From contig NZ_JAFAND010000070.1 in the NCBI RefSeq assembly GCF_019232825.1, positions 1 to 34,235 on the forward strand: a stretch of DNA of 34,235 nucleotides, in the 5' to 3' direction. How positions within the stretch are numbered: the stretch's first letter is position 1; the number at the start of each line of letters is the position of its first letter. Shown here one piece after another: positions 19,203 through 28,083 of the stretch. The notes beneath the pieces are model-generated. The model saw only the letters and a list, made by a program, of their open reading frames with translations, had not been told where the DNA came from and searched no databases. The position numbers and the translations under genes were made by a program. The DNA is from Paludibacterium sp. (GTDB taxonomy: Bacteria > Pseudomonadota > Gammaproteobacteria > Burkholderiales > Chromobacteriaceae).

Positions 19203-19484
19203 ATGATGCAAATCACTTACGATGTAGCTAAGTGTGCGCGAAACATACGTGAACGGGGGCTTCCCTTCGATCTTGTCGAGGATCTTGATTGGTCCACGGC
19301 TCTCGTGGAAGAAGATACCCGCAGGACTTATCCGGAGCGCCGCTTCATCGCATTCGGCATGATCGAGGAGCGCCTGTATTCGGTATGCTTCACACCAACC
19401 GCAATGGGCATCCGAGTAATCAGTTTTCGCAAAGCAAACAAGCGCGAGGTCAAGGCATATGACGAAAAAACCATTCACCAATGA
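19203..19484 (+). CDS. brnT: BrnT-family toxin
   Basis: 93 residues. BrnT is a RelE-fold ribonuclease toxin of type II toxin-antitoxin systems that inhibits translation. Family features are an early acidic segment (FDLVEDLDWSTALV), the conserved DTRRTYPERRFIAFG and RLYSVCFTPTAMGIRVISFRKANKREVKAYD, given here in order. Two adjacent ATGs (19203, 19206) could be the start, with only a weak GAG ahead. The last 26 bases overlap brnA. The toxin looks full length. AT-richer than neighbouring genes. Confidence 0.92.
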   Translation: MMQITYDVAKCARNIRERGLPFDLVEDLDWSTALVEEDTRRTYPERRFIAFGMIEERLYSVCFTPTAMGIRVISFRKANKREVKAYDEKTIHQ

Positions 19485-19749
19485 GGAAGGAGAGGTACGC
19501 GACCTCTCCGAGGAAATCAAGCACTTCAAACCCGCATCTGAGGCACTGGCGGGCGTCTTACCGTCCGAAGTCCTCAACGAAATGATGCGGAAGAAAACAC
19601 GTGGACCTCAAAAAACCCCAACCAAGGAGCAGGTGACGCTCAGACTCTCGAAAGAGGTTCTGGATGCATACCGGGCAACAGGCAGAGGCTGGCAATCCCG
19701 CATTGACGATGATTTGAAAGCCATCGTCCATGGGGACAAAGCGGCATAG
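19459..19749 (+). CDS. brnA: BrnA-family antitoxin / autorepressor
   Basis: 96 residues. BrnA binds and neutralises BrnT and represses the operon through a C-terminal ribbon-helix-helix domain; here that is KEQVTLRLSKEVLDAYRATG with GWQSRIDDDLKAIV. The N-terminal half (LSEEIKHFKPASEALAGVLP) is the likely toxin-binding part. It overlaps brnT by 26 bases, the usual toxin-first order for this system. Confidence 0.92.
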   Translation: MTKKPFTNEEGEVRDLSEEIKHFKPASEALAGVLPSEVLNEMMRKKTRGPQKTPTKEQVTLRLSKEVLDAYRATGRGWQSRIDDDLKAIVHGDKAA

Positions 19750-19773
19750 CCGGCGCAATGCCGCACGGCATGG

Positions 19774-19983
19774 TCATGAACGGTCACTCACCGTTGGTTG
19801 CCGTTTGCGGCAAGTCTCATGCTGATACTCGCCAATAATTTCGAAATTCCGGATGACGGCATCCTGCACCAAAGAGGACGCTAGAAAAGCGGACTCATCA
19901 TCCTGTACATAGTCATGGATGCGTGCAATCGCCTGCAAGATATGATCCAGATAATCCAGCAAGCGCTGCTTATCCCGACTCAT
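19774..19983 (-). pseudogene. Truncated HepT-like toxin (DUF86), C-terminal half lost
   Basis: 69 residues, where the family usually has about 110-120. The first 54 match HepT-like ribonucleases (SRDKQRLLDYLDHILQAI..., VQDAVIRNFEIIGE), after which an unrelated tail follows (YQHETCRKRQPTVSDRS). The RX4HXY active motif, which lies in the second half, is missing, so the toxin should be inactive. The broken end lies 25 bases from the brnA stop. It overlaps mntA by four bases (ATGA), the usual operon arrangement. Confidence 0.8.
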
Positions 19984-20270
19984 ACGCTAACCGCCTCGGC
20001 CAGCACTTGCTCACGAAAGCTTTCCGGCAGCGCCTTGGGCGTCAGCACATCGACATCGACACCAAGCAGGGCCTTCAACTCGTAGCGAATGGCGCCAATG
20101 TCCAGCAAAGTGGTATCGGGCGTGGGGTCAACCAACAGATCGAGATCGCTATCGTCCCGGTCAGCCCCCCGCAGCACCGAGCCGAAAACCCGTGCATTCG
20201 CAGCATGGTGCGTTGCCACGATGCGGCGAATGGCCTCGCGATGGGCTTCGAGCGCGGCGGACGGTTTCAT
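19980..20270 (-). CDS. mntA: MntA-type minimal nucleotidyltransferase antitoxin
   Basis: 96 residues. MntA antitoxins add AMP to a Tyr of HepT toxins and so silence them. The nucleotidyltransferase signature FGSVLRGADRDDSDLDLLVD (about 29-48) holds the GS and DxD residues needed for metal and nucleotide binding, and a third acidic residue lies in VDVDVLTP (71-78). The gene looks intact even though its partner is cut short. No strong ribosome binding site is seen. Confidence 0.88.
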   Translation of the reverse strand: MKPSAALEAHREAIRRIVATHHAANARVFGSVLRGADRDDSDLDLLVDPTPDTTLLDIGAIRYELKALLGVDVDVLTPKALPESFREQVLAEAVSV

Positions 20271-20373
20271 TGGAATCTCATGGGGTTAGATCGATGGGCT
20301 AATGATAGAGGCGGACACCAGCCGCGTCACACCGCACCTCCCAAAAAGCTGCCGGCCACGTCATGGCAATAGC

Positions 20374-20410
20374 AAAAAGCCCGACAACTCATTGAGTTAT
20401 CGGGCTTTTA
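20374..20410 (-). terminator. Terminator of the pgsA / tRNA-Gly / tRNA-Cys transcript
   Basis: Long stem AAAAGCCCGA-c-AACTCA / TGAGTT-a-TCGGGCTTTT with one mismatch, followed on the minus strand by TTTTT. It begins three bases after tRNA-Cys. Confidence 0.9.
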
Positions 20411-20412
20411 TC

Positions 20413-20486
20413 TGGAGGCGGGGGTCGGAATCGAACCGGCGTACACGGCTTTGCAGGCCGCTGCATAACCACTCTGCCACCCCGCC
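20413..20486 (-). tRNA. tRNA-Cys (anticodon GCA)
   Basis: 74 bases with encoded CCA. Acceptor GGCGGGG pairs with CCCCGCC, the anticodon loop CTGCAAA gives GCA, and the T arm carries GGTTCGATTCC. Last gene of the pgsA tRNA cluster, as in the E. coli pgsA-glyW-cysT order. Confidence 0.97.
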
Positions 20487-20516
20487 ATAAGGGGTTGATC
20501 GCCAAGCGATCCAATC

Positions 20517-20592
20517 TGGAGCGGGAAACGAGGCTCGAACTCGCGACCTCAACCTTGGCAAGGTTGCGCTCTACCAACTGAGCTATTCCCGC
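20517..20592 (-). tRNA. tRNA-Gly (anticodon GCC), copy 4 in transcription order
   Basis: 76 bases with encoded CCA. Acceptor GCGGGAA pairs with TTCCCGC, and the anticodon loop TTGCCAA gives GCC. Sequence identical to the three other copies. An 18-base spacer separates it from the next. Confidence 0.97.
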
Positions 20593-20610
20593 ATAAACCG
20601 AATGTGTCGT

Positions 20611-20686
20611 TGGAGCGGGAAACGAGGCTCGAACTCGCGACCTCAACCTTGGCAAGGTTGCGCTCTACCAACTGAGCTATTCCCGC
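20611..20686 (-). tRNA. tRNA-Gly (anticodon GCC), copy 3 in transcription order
   Basis: Identical over all 76 bases to the neighbouring copy; anticodon GCC. A 19-base spacer, different in sequence, separates it from the copy upstream. Confidence 0.97.
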
Positions 20687-20705
20687 AACGCCACATGCTA
20701 ACTTT

Positions 20706-20781
20706 TGGAGCGGGAAACGAGGCTCGAACTCGCGACCTCAACCTTGGCAAGGTTGCGCTCTACCAACTGAGCTATTCCCGC
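20706..20781 (-). tRNA. tRNA-Gly (anticodon GCC), copy 2 in transcription order
   Basis: Identical 76-base copy; anticodon GCC. A 23-base spacer to the first copy. Confidence 0.97.
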
Positions 20782-20804
20782 ATCACTAATCTCTATCCGG
20801 GGTC

Positions 20805-20880
20805 TGGAGCGGGAAACGAGGCTCGAACTCGCGACCTCAACCTTGGCAAGGTTGCGCTCTACCAACTGAGCTATTCCCGC
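20805..20880 (-). tRNA. tRNA-Gly (anticodon GCC), copy 1 in transcription order
   Basis: Identical 76-base copy; anticodon GCC. It lies 74 bases after the pgsA stop codon in an AT-rich stretch that may hold the tRNA promoter or simply link it to the pgsA transcript. Confidence 0.97.
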
Positions 20881-20954
20881 ATACCGGATTTTTTTCCCGA
20901 AGCACGCTCCGAGAGACTGCGAATTATAAAGATTAATCTGTTGCTGTCAACCGA

Positions 20955-21536
20955 TTACAGATCAATTTTTTTCGCGGAGAACTCGCTCGCGGCCATTCTC
21001 AGGTAATAAATCATTGACCACAAAGTCAAAATCACCGCCAGCACCATGCAGAGATTTCCCAGCAGCAAGGTATCGAAACCGGGGATCACCGGACCGGCGT
21101 ACAAGAGCAGCAAAATCGCCACCATCTGCGCCGTGGTCTTGAGCTTGCCGATGTAGGCCACCGCCACGCTCTTGCGGCTGCCGATCTCCGCCATCCACTC
21201 GCGCAACGCCGAGATGGCGATCTCGCGGCCGATGATGATCATGGCCATCCAGCCCGGCGTGCGGTTGAGCTCCACCAGCAGAATCAGCGCCGCGGCGACG
21301 ATCAGCTTGTCCGCCACCGGATCGAGAAAGGCGCCAAAGGACGATGTCTGCTTCAGCCGGCGCGCCAGGAAACCGTCGAGCCAGTCGGTCACGGCGGCCA
21401 GCGCGAAAATCAGCGCGCCGACGATATTGCGCATGTCGGAGCTCAGCACCGTATCCGGCAAAAAGAACACTGCCACGCAAATCGGGATCAGGGCAACCCG
21501 GATCCAAGTCAACAAAATAGGCAGATTGAACGGCAT
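20955..21536 (-). CDS. pgsA: CDP-diacylglycerol-glycerol-3-phosphate 3-phosphatidyltransferase
   Basis: 193 residues, an inner-membrane enzyme making phosphatidylglycerol phosphate, the first committed step to phosphatidylglycerol and cardiolipin. The CDP-alcohol phosphotransferase signature is complete: DWLDGFLARRL followed by GAFLDPVADK (about 60-85). Around it are four to six hydrophobic helices (for example near 28-50, 85-105, 145-165, 168-185). The start at 21536 gives MPFNLPILLTWIR, the usual N-terminus; an in-frame ATG at 21560 overlaps closer to uvrC. Follows uvrC by 32 bases and precedes tRNA-Gly/Cys, the conserved proteobacterial order. Confidence 0.96.
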   Translation of the reverse strand: MPFNLPILLTWIRVALIPICVAVFFLPDTVLSSDMRNIVGALIFALAAVTDWLDGFLARRLKQTSSFGAFLDPVADKLIVAAALILLVELNRTPGWMAMIIIGREIAISALREWMAEIGSRKSVAVAYIGKLKTTAQMVAILLLLYAGPVIPGFDTLLLGNLCMVLAVILTLWSMIYYLRMAASEFSAKKIDL

Positions 21537-21568
21537 CGTTTTGCTTCTTGTAGTGTGCACCGCCAGGG

Positions 21569-23377
21569 CTAGTGCAAGGCATTATAGATTTGTTCGGCCA
21601 GGGTCCGGCTGATGCCCTCGACCTGCGCCAGGTCGTCCTGACTCGCCGCCACCACGCCGCGCAGCCCGCCAAAGCGCATCAACAGGCGCTGCCGGCGCTT
21701 GGCGCCGACGCCCGGGATCTCCTCCAGGCTGGAGGCGACGCGCGCCTTGGCGCGGCGCGCGCGGTGGCCGGTGATCGCGAAACGGTGCGACTCGTCGCGA
21801 ATGGTCTGGATCAGGTGCAATGCCGGATGGTCGTGCGCCAATTGTACCGTTTTTTGCAAGTAGGGAAGGATCAGTGTTTCCAATCCGGGTTTGCGCTCCT
21901 CGCCCTTGGCCACGCCGACGATCGGCACATCGAAGCCCAATTCGGCGAACACGTCCAGCGCCACGCCGACCTGCCCCTTGCCGCCGTCGATCAGCACCAG
22001 GTCCGGCCGCCGCCCCTCCCCGGCCGCCACTTTGCTATAGCGGCGGGAGAGCACCTCGCGCATGGCGCCGTAGTCGTCGCCGGCCTTGGCGGTTTCGATG
22101 TTGAAGCGGCGATACTCGGAGGGCTGCATGTCGGCGCGGTCATACACCACGCACGAGGCCACGGTGGCCTCGCCCTGGGTATGGCTGATGTCAAAACACT
22201 CGATCCGCTCCACCCCTTCCAATTCCAGCACCTGGTTGAGTTGCGCGAGCCGGTGCGTCTGGTTGGCGTGACTCGCCAGCTTCTGCATGATCGCCAGGTA
22301 GGCGTTCTTCTCGGCCATCTCCAGCCACACCCGGCGCTCGCCGATCGGGTTTTTCACCAGCTGCAGCCGGCGCTCGGCTTGCTCCTCCAGCCGTTCGCAC
22401 AACGTGGGCGACACTTCGCCATTGGTGACGATCACCGGCGGCATCGGCGCGCCCAGATAATGTTGCGCGAGGAACGCCTCGCGCACCGTGTCGAGATCAG
22501 CGCCCTCGTCGTTGCTGGGGAACAGGCTCTTGTCGCCCAAATGGCGCCCGCCGCGGATCATCACCAGATTGACGCAATAAAGCCCCTCGCGCTCGACCAC
22601 CGCCACCACGTCGGCGTCGTGCTGCGCGGCGTTGCTGGACACGAACTGCCGCTCGCGCATGGTCGACAGCGCTTGAATCTGGTCGCGCAATTCGGCGGCC
22701 AGTTCGAACGCCAGCTGCTCGGACGCCGCCAACATCCGCTCGGTCAAGCGATCGGTCAGGTCCGAGTCCCGTCCCTGCAGGAACGAAACGGCGCTCGCCA
22801 CGTCGGCGGCGTAGTCGTCGCGCGTGATGTGGCCGACGCACGGCGCCGTGCAGCGCTTGATCTGATAGAGCAGGCACGGGCGCGAGCGGTTGGCGAACAC
22901 CGCATCCTCGCAGGTGCGCAACCGGAAGACCTTCTGCAGCATCTGAATGCTTTCGCGCACCGCGAAACTGTTGGGAAACGGGCCGAAATACTGGTGCGGC
23001 CGCTTGGGCTCGCCGCGGTAGTAACGGATCTGCGGAAAATCGTGCGCCGTCACCACCAAGTACGGATACGACTTGTCGTCGCGGAACAGGATGTTGTACT
23101 TGGGCGAGAGACCCTTGATCAGATTGTTTTCCAGGATCAGCGCCTCGGCTTCCGAGCGCGTCACCGTGGTTTCGATGGCGGCGATCTGGCGCACCATCAG
23201 CTGGATGCGCGGCGACAGATCGGTCTTCTGGAAGTAGGAGCTGACCCGACGTTTCAAGTCGACCGCCTTGCCGACGTACAGGACCTTGCCTTGCGCGTCG
23301 AGCATGCGGTACACCCCGGGCAATTGGGGCAGATTGGCCAGAATCGGCTTGGGATCGAACGGGGGCGTTTTACTCAT
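21569..23377 (-). CDS. uvrC: Excinuclease ABC subunit C
   Basis: 602 residues, the dual-incision nuclease of nucleotide excision repair, working with UvrB. The GIY-YIG domain is at 18-95 ([19 protein letters not shown]). The Cys-rich segment [20 protein letters not shown] lies about 166-185, the UVR motif that meets UvrB about 203-238, and the RNase H-like nuclease domain from about 390 ([21 protein letters not shown]). A tandem helix-hairpin-helix is at the C-terminus ([26 protein letters not shown]). TGAGG precedes the ATG. First gene of the uvrC-pgsA-tRNA cluster and divergent from guaB. Confidence 0.97.
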   Translation of the reverse strand: MSKTPPFDPKPILANLPQLPGVYRMLDAQGKVLYVGKAVDLKRRVSSYFQKTDLSPRIQLMVRQIAAIETTVTRSEAEALILENNLIKGLSPKYNILFRDDKSYPYLVVTAHDFPQIRYYRGEPKRPHQYFGPFPNSFAVRESIQMLQKVFRLRTCEDAVFANRSRPCLLYQIKRCTAPCVGHITRDDYAADVASAVSFLQGRDSDLTDRLTERMLAASEQLAFELAAELRDQIQALSTMRERQFVSSNAAQHDADVVAVVEREGLYCVNLVMIRGGRHLGDKSLFPSNDEGADLDTVREAFLAQHYLGAPMPPVIVTNGEVSPTLCERLEEQAERRLQLVKNPIGERRVWLEMAEKNAYLAIMQKLASHANQTHRLAQLNQVLELEGVERIECFDISHTQGEATVASCVVYDRADMQPSEYRRFNIETAKAGDDYGAMREVLSRRYSKVAAGEGRRPDLVLIDGGKGQVGVALDVFAELGFDVPIVGVAKGEERKPGLETLILPYLQKTVQLAHDHPALHLIQTIRDESHRFAITGHRARRAKARVASSLEEIPGVGAKRRQRLLMRFGGLRGVVAASQDDLAQVEGISRTLAEQIYNALH

Positions 23378-23483
23378 GGCCTCAGTGGGGTGCGGCGCGG
23401 CGGAAGGCCGCTTCAGGCCCTCATTTTACAGGCATTTACGCTTTCGAGTGGCCCCTTGGCATGCGGCTTGCCAATAGAGTGTT

Positions 23484-25004
<1,521 letters not shown>

Positions 25005-25024
25005 TCGCGTCCGGTTGCTACACC

Positions 25025-25061
25025 CCACAGCCTCGCGGCCTTGCCGCGGGGCTGTTCTTTT
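25025..25061 (+). terminator. Terminator of guaB
   Basis: ACAGCC-t-CGCGGC, loop CTT, GCCGCG-g-GGCTGT, then TCTTTT. Begins 21 bases after the stop codon. Confidence 0.85.
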
Positions 25062-25161
25062 GGCCAGCCTCCCCGCTCGGATCCTATCCAGGGTCTATAG
25101 TTAAAAATCAAACGCTACGCGCCGTGCATGCGGTCATGCCGCAAAAATGGCGCCAAGTGTG

Positions 25162-25182
25162 GGCCATGGCTCAGCCATGGCC
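25162..25182 (+). repeat. Perfect 10-base inverted repeat before the small unknown gene
   Basis: GGCCATGGCT-C-AGCCATGGCC, with a single central base, followed by TTTATAAC. It lies 25 bases before the next start codon and just ahead of its ribosome binding site, so it could be an operator or a leader hairpin. Confidence 0.55.
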
Positions 25183-25207
25183 TTTATAACGAGAGGAGAG
25201 AAATATC

Positions 25208-25540
25208 ATGTTGGCAACGATTGGGGCTGAAGATTTCATCGGACTCATCGGCCGTACCTGCGATTTCGACCGTCTTGGCCTGCCTGCCATTCACTTGCGC
25301 ATTCTCGACGTCAAGCCTCGGCAGCAAGCACAACCGTCCCGCAACAGAACAGGACCCGCGCCATTCATCGTCGAACTGGCGTGCGAGCCCACCCCCGGGC
25401 TGACCGACTCGCTGGGCGATCTTGCCCTGCCCGCGGCGGCGGACAACCCGGCGCGCCGGCTGGAGCACGTATGGATCGGCCGCGTCATTCCCGCCGGCCG
25501 CGATCCGCACTTTGCCTACTTCCAGCTGCCGCTCAATTGA
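25208..25540 (+). CDS. Small uncharacterised protein, DUF6916-like
   Basis: 110 residues, no signal peptide or membrane segment. A good GGAGAG site precedes the ATG. The pattern (an early FIGLIG segment, then PFIVELACEP, then RRLEHVWIGRVIPAGRDPHFAYFQLPLN in parts) resembles small beta-rich DUF6916 proteins, whose members end with a similar hydrophobic-strand and 'G-D-Y' layout; this resemblance is from memory and tentative. Function unknown. It converges on the acetyltransferase gene, overlapping it by eight bases at the 3' ends. Confidence 0.65.
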   Translation: MLATIGAEDFIGLIGRTCDFDRLGLPAIHLRILDVKPRQQAQPSRNRTGPAPFIVELACEPTPGLTDSLGDLALPAAADNPARRLEHVWIGRVIPAGRDPHFAYFQLPLN

Positions 25541-25976
25541 GCGTCTGATCCCCCGTAGGCATCCAGACCAGCTTATCCGCCCTCACCCCGCGCTGCGCCG
25601 GCTGAAATCCCAGACGCAGATACAGCCGGCGCGCGCCGGGGTTGTCATACTCCACCACCGAAGCCAGCGGCGCGCGCGCATGCCAGGCCGCTTGTTGCAA
25701 CCCCGTGAGCACTTCCGCGCCGTAGCCCTGGTTACGCGCCTCCGGCAGCAAGACAAAGAAAACAACCCGCATCTCACTGGGACCGACATCGAGCATCACC
25801 GCGCCGATGGCGCTGCCGGCGGCCTCCACCACGAACTGCATCGCCTCACCGTCGAGATGCGACAAACCGGGGCGTGCCAGCCGGTACAGCCGGGCAAAGA
25901 GCGCCGCGTCGCCCGTCCTGGCCGGGCGCAGCGTCACATTAGGCATCCGCAGCGACGCCGGCGGCAACGTCCTCAC
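25533..25976 (-). CDS. GNAT-family N-acetyltransferase
   Basis: 147 residues from a GTG at 25976, or 137 from an ATG at 25946 (MPNVTLRPARTGDAALF). GNAT enzymes transfer an acetyl group from acetyl-CoA; the CoA-binding motif A here is LLPEARNQGYGAEVLTGLQ (about 77-95) and motif B includes YDNPGARRLYLRLGF. The GTG overlaps the stop of the M50/HlyD gene (GTGA), which favours translational coupling to the export locus, while the ATG start better fits family N-termini. Substrate unknown. As the last gene of the export run it could modify a component or cargo, but it may be a passenger. Confidence 0.85.
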   Translation of the reverse strand: MRTLPPASLRMPNVTLRPARTGDAALFARLYRLARPGLSHLDGEAMQFVVEAAGSAIGAVMLDVGPSEMRVVFFVLLPEARNQGYGAEVLTGLQQAAWHARAPLASVVEYDNPGARRLYLRLGFQPAQRGVRADKLVWMPTGDQTLN

Positions 25977-28081
25977 AATCCCGCCTCGCGTTCCAGCACG
26001 GCGAAGGCCTGCCTGACCAGGCGCGCAAGCGGACTTTCGCCGGTGCCGTCCAGCCGCGCCACGCCGCTCATTTCGCGCGCCGGCGCCGCGCCGCCATCGC
26101 AGTGGTCGAAGTGTACGCGGAACACCGCGTTCACCGGCACCAGCTCCTGGCCGCGCAATTCGGTGGCAATCGGTCCGCCGTAGGTCGAGGCCAGCGCCGG
26201 CTCATCCAGCACGGGAAGATTCAGCCGTTCGACCTGCCCGAGCCGGCAGCTCACGCCCCAATGTTCGCCGCCATCGGCAATGAAACGCGCCGCCCCGCCC
26301 GGCATAAGCGCAGGCAGTGCGTTCTCGCCGACGAAAGCCACCCCTTTGGCGCCCTGCGGTCCGATCACATCGAGCAGATGTTCACCCTCGGCCAATGCCG
26401 TGCCCGGCCGCAAGGCGTCGCTGACGTCGGCCACGCGGCCGGCAAAGGGCGCGGTCAGCGTGAGCCGCGCGCTCATCTGCGTCAAACCGGCCACCTCGGC
26501 CTGAGCGGCCTGCCACTCCTTGGCCAATACCGTGCCTTCCGCTTGCAACGTCGCATCCAGCGGCTGCTGCGCCACCTGCCAAGCCAGGTCGCGCTCGCGC
26601 GCCTCGGCTTGAGCGAGCTGCGCCGCGAGCGCCGGCGCGTCAAGCTGCGCCAGCAACTGGCCGGCGCGCACATGCTGGCCGTCCCGCACCCAGACCTGCG
26701 CCACCTCCCCCGCCGCCGGCGCGTACAAGCCCTGCGACTCGGCGGCCAGCAGCATGGCGGGGCTCGCGCGATCCGACTGCCATGGCAGCAGCAGCCAGGC
26801 AAGGAACAACGCCAAGAGCACCGCGCTACGACGCGTCTCGCGGCGCCAGACAAGCTCGCCGCGGCGCGACCAGACGGCGGCAAGCTCCATGGCGATCGGC
26901 CGGACGATGAACCAGCCGAGTTCAACGAATAGCAGCACGATGCCTAGCGCCTTGAAAAACATGTGATAGACCAAGAGCGCGATCGACAGGAACAGCACCA
27001 GCCGGTAGAGCCAAGTGGCCCAGGCATACAGAATCAAGCCGCGCCGGCGCGCGTCGGGAAAATACTCCGGCGCCGGGTCGTTCCACCCCAGCGCCAGTTG
27101 GCGCAGCCGCCAGCGCGCCAGCGCGAAGGCGCGCCCGTGCAGATTGGGCATGCCCCACCAGTCGGACAAGAGGAAATAGCCGTCAAACCGCATGAACGGG
27201 CTGGCGTTCACCGCCAGCGTGGCGATCCAGGTGGTGCTCGCCAACAGAAACGTGCCGGCGCGCAGCGACCCGTCCGGCAATGCGCACCACGCCAGCGTGG
27301 CCCACACCGCCAGCGACAGCTCGGCCAAGATGCCGGCGGCGCCGATCAGCAGCCGTTGCCGGCGCGAAGGCAGCTTCCAGGCATCGTTGGTATCGGTGTA
27401 CAGCACCGGCACCATCACCAGGAAAGCCACCCCCATCGTCGGCACGCGGCAACCGAAATGGCGCGCGGTCAAGGCATGCCCCAGTTCGTGCGCGAGCTTG
27501 GCCACGCCCAGCGACAAGCCGATGCCCAGCGCTGCGCTCAGGCCGGAGTAGGCGGAAAACGTATGCGTGAACGCATCCCAGCGCTGGCTCACCAACAGCA
27601 GCGCCACGATCAACAGGCCGGCCTCGATTTGCCAGAATCGCGGCCGGAACAACCCGCCGCACCAGGGCAACAGCCGGTCGAGCAGCCGCTGCGGCCGCAA
27701 CAGCGGCACGCGGAAAAACAGGTAATTCTTCAACAGCCACATGGCGGCGGAGGGCCGGCTGGCCTCGCGCACCCGCCCGAGCCACTGACTCGCATCGGCC
27801 GACGCGGCTACCAGCAGTTGGTGTTGCGCCAGGAATCGGCGCACCGCTTCGACGTCCTCCAACGTCAATTGCAGCGGCGTACGGGCGTTGACGTCGTCCA
27901 GCACCGCCTGTGCCGACCCCAACGACCAACGCGACAGAATTTCGAAACTGGGCCAGCTCAGCTGGTAAAAGCGATTGACGCACGGATCGTGCAGCACCCA
28001 GCTGGGGGCGCCATCGGCCTGCGGTTCGCCGGCATGCAAGGTCAACTCTTGACGCAGCGGCGGCAGAGGATGATCGGTCAT
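25973..28081 (-). CDS. PqqD-like / M50 metallopeptidase / HlyD adaptor fusion protein
   Basis: 702 residues, inner membrane. An N-terminal PqqD-like winged-helix region (about 25-92: VLHDPCVNRFYQLSW ... VEAVRRFLAQHQLL) is followed by an M50 site-2-protease-like core with HELGH (198-202) in LAHELGHALTARHFG and a second motif NASPFMRFDGYFLLSD with Asp300, a likely third zinc ligand. About seven hydrophobic segments span 150-435. The C-terminal third (about 445-665) is a periplasmic adaptor: a split biotinyl-lipoyl domain (GLYAPAAGEVAQVWVRDGQ, LTAPFAGRVADVSDALRPG) around a helical hairpin, then a beta-barrel. Related proteins are labelled 'putative peptide zinc metalloprotease'. Start at 28081 is two bases after the previous stop with GGGGTGG upstream; a longer frame overlaps that gene. 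Whether it cuts, drives or gates export is inference. Confidence 0.88.
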   Translation of the reverse strand: MTDHPLPPLRQELTLHAGEPQADGAPSWVLHDPCVNRFYQLSWPSFEILSRWSLGSAQAVLDDVNARTPLQLTLEDVEAVRRFLAQHQLLVAASADASQWLGRVREASRPSAAMWLLKNYLFFRVPLLRPQRLLDRLLPWCGGLFRPRFWQIEAGLLIVALLLVSQRWDAFTHTFSAYSGLSAALGIGLSLGVAKLAHELGHALTARHFGCRVPTMGVAFLVMVPVLYTDTNDAWKLPSRRQRLLIGAAGILAELSLAVWATLAWCALPDGSLRAGTFLLASTTWIATLAVNASPFMRFDGYFLLSDWWGMPNLHGRAFALARWRLRQLALGWNDPAPEYFPDARRRGLILYAWATWLYRLVLFLSIALLVYHMFFKALGIVLLFVELGWFIVRPIAMELAAVWSRRGELVWRRETRRSAVLLALFLAWLLLPWQSDRASPAMLLAAESQGLYAPAAGEVAQVWVRDGQHVRAGQLLAQLDAPALAAQLAQAEARERDLAWQVAQQPLDATLQAEGTVLAKEWQAAQAEVAGLTQMSARLTLTAPFAGRVADVSDALRPGTALAEGEHLLDVIGPQGAKGVAFVGENALPALMPGGAARFIADGGEHWGVSCRLGQVERLNLPVLDEPALASTYGGPIATELRGQELVPVNAVFRVHFDHCDGGAAPAREMSGVARLDGTGESPLARLVRQAFAVLEREAGL

Positions 28082-28083
28082 GC

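Noticed and set aside
20517-20880. CRISPR-like array of 76-base repeats with short spacers
   Set aside because: The repeats are complete tRNA-Gly genes with cloverleaf pairing and CCA ends. Spacers are unequal and no cas genes are present.
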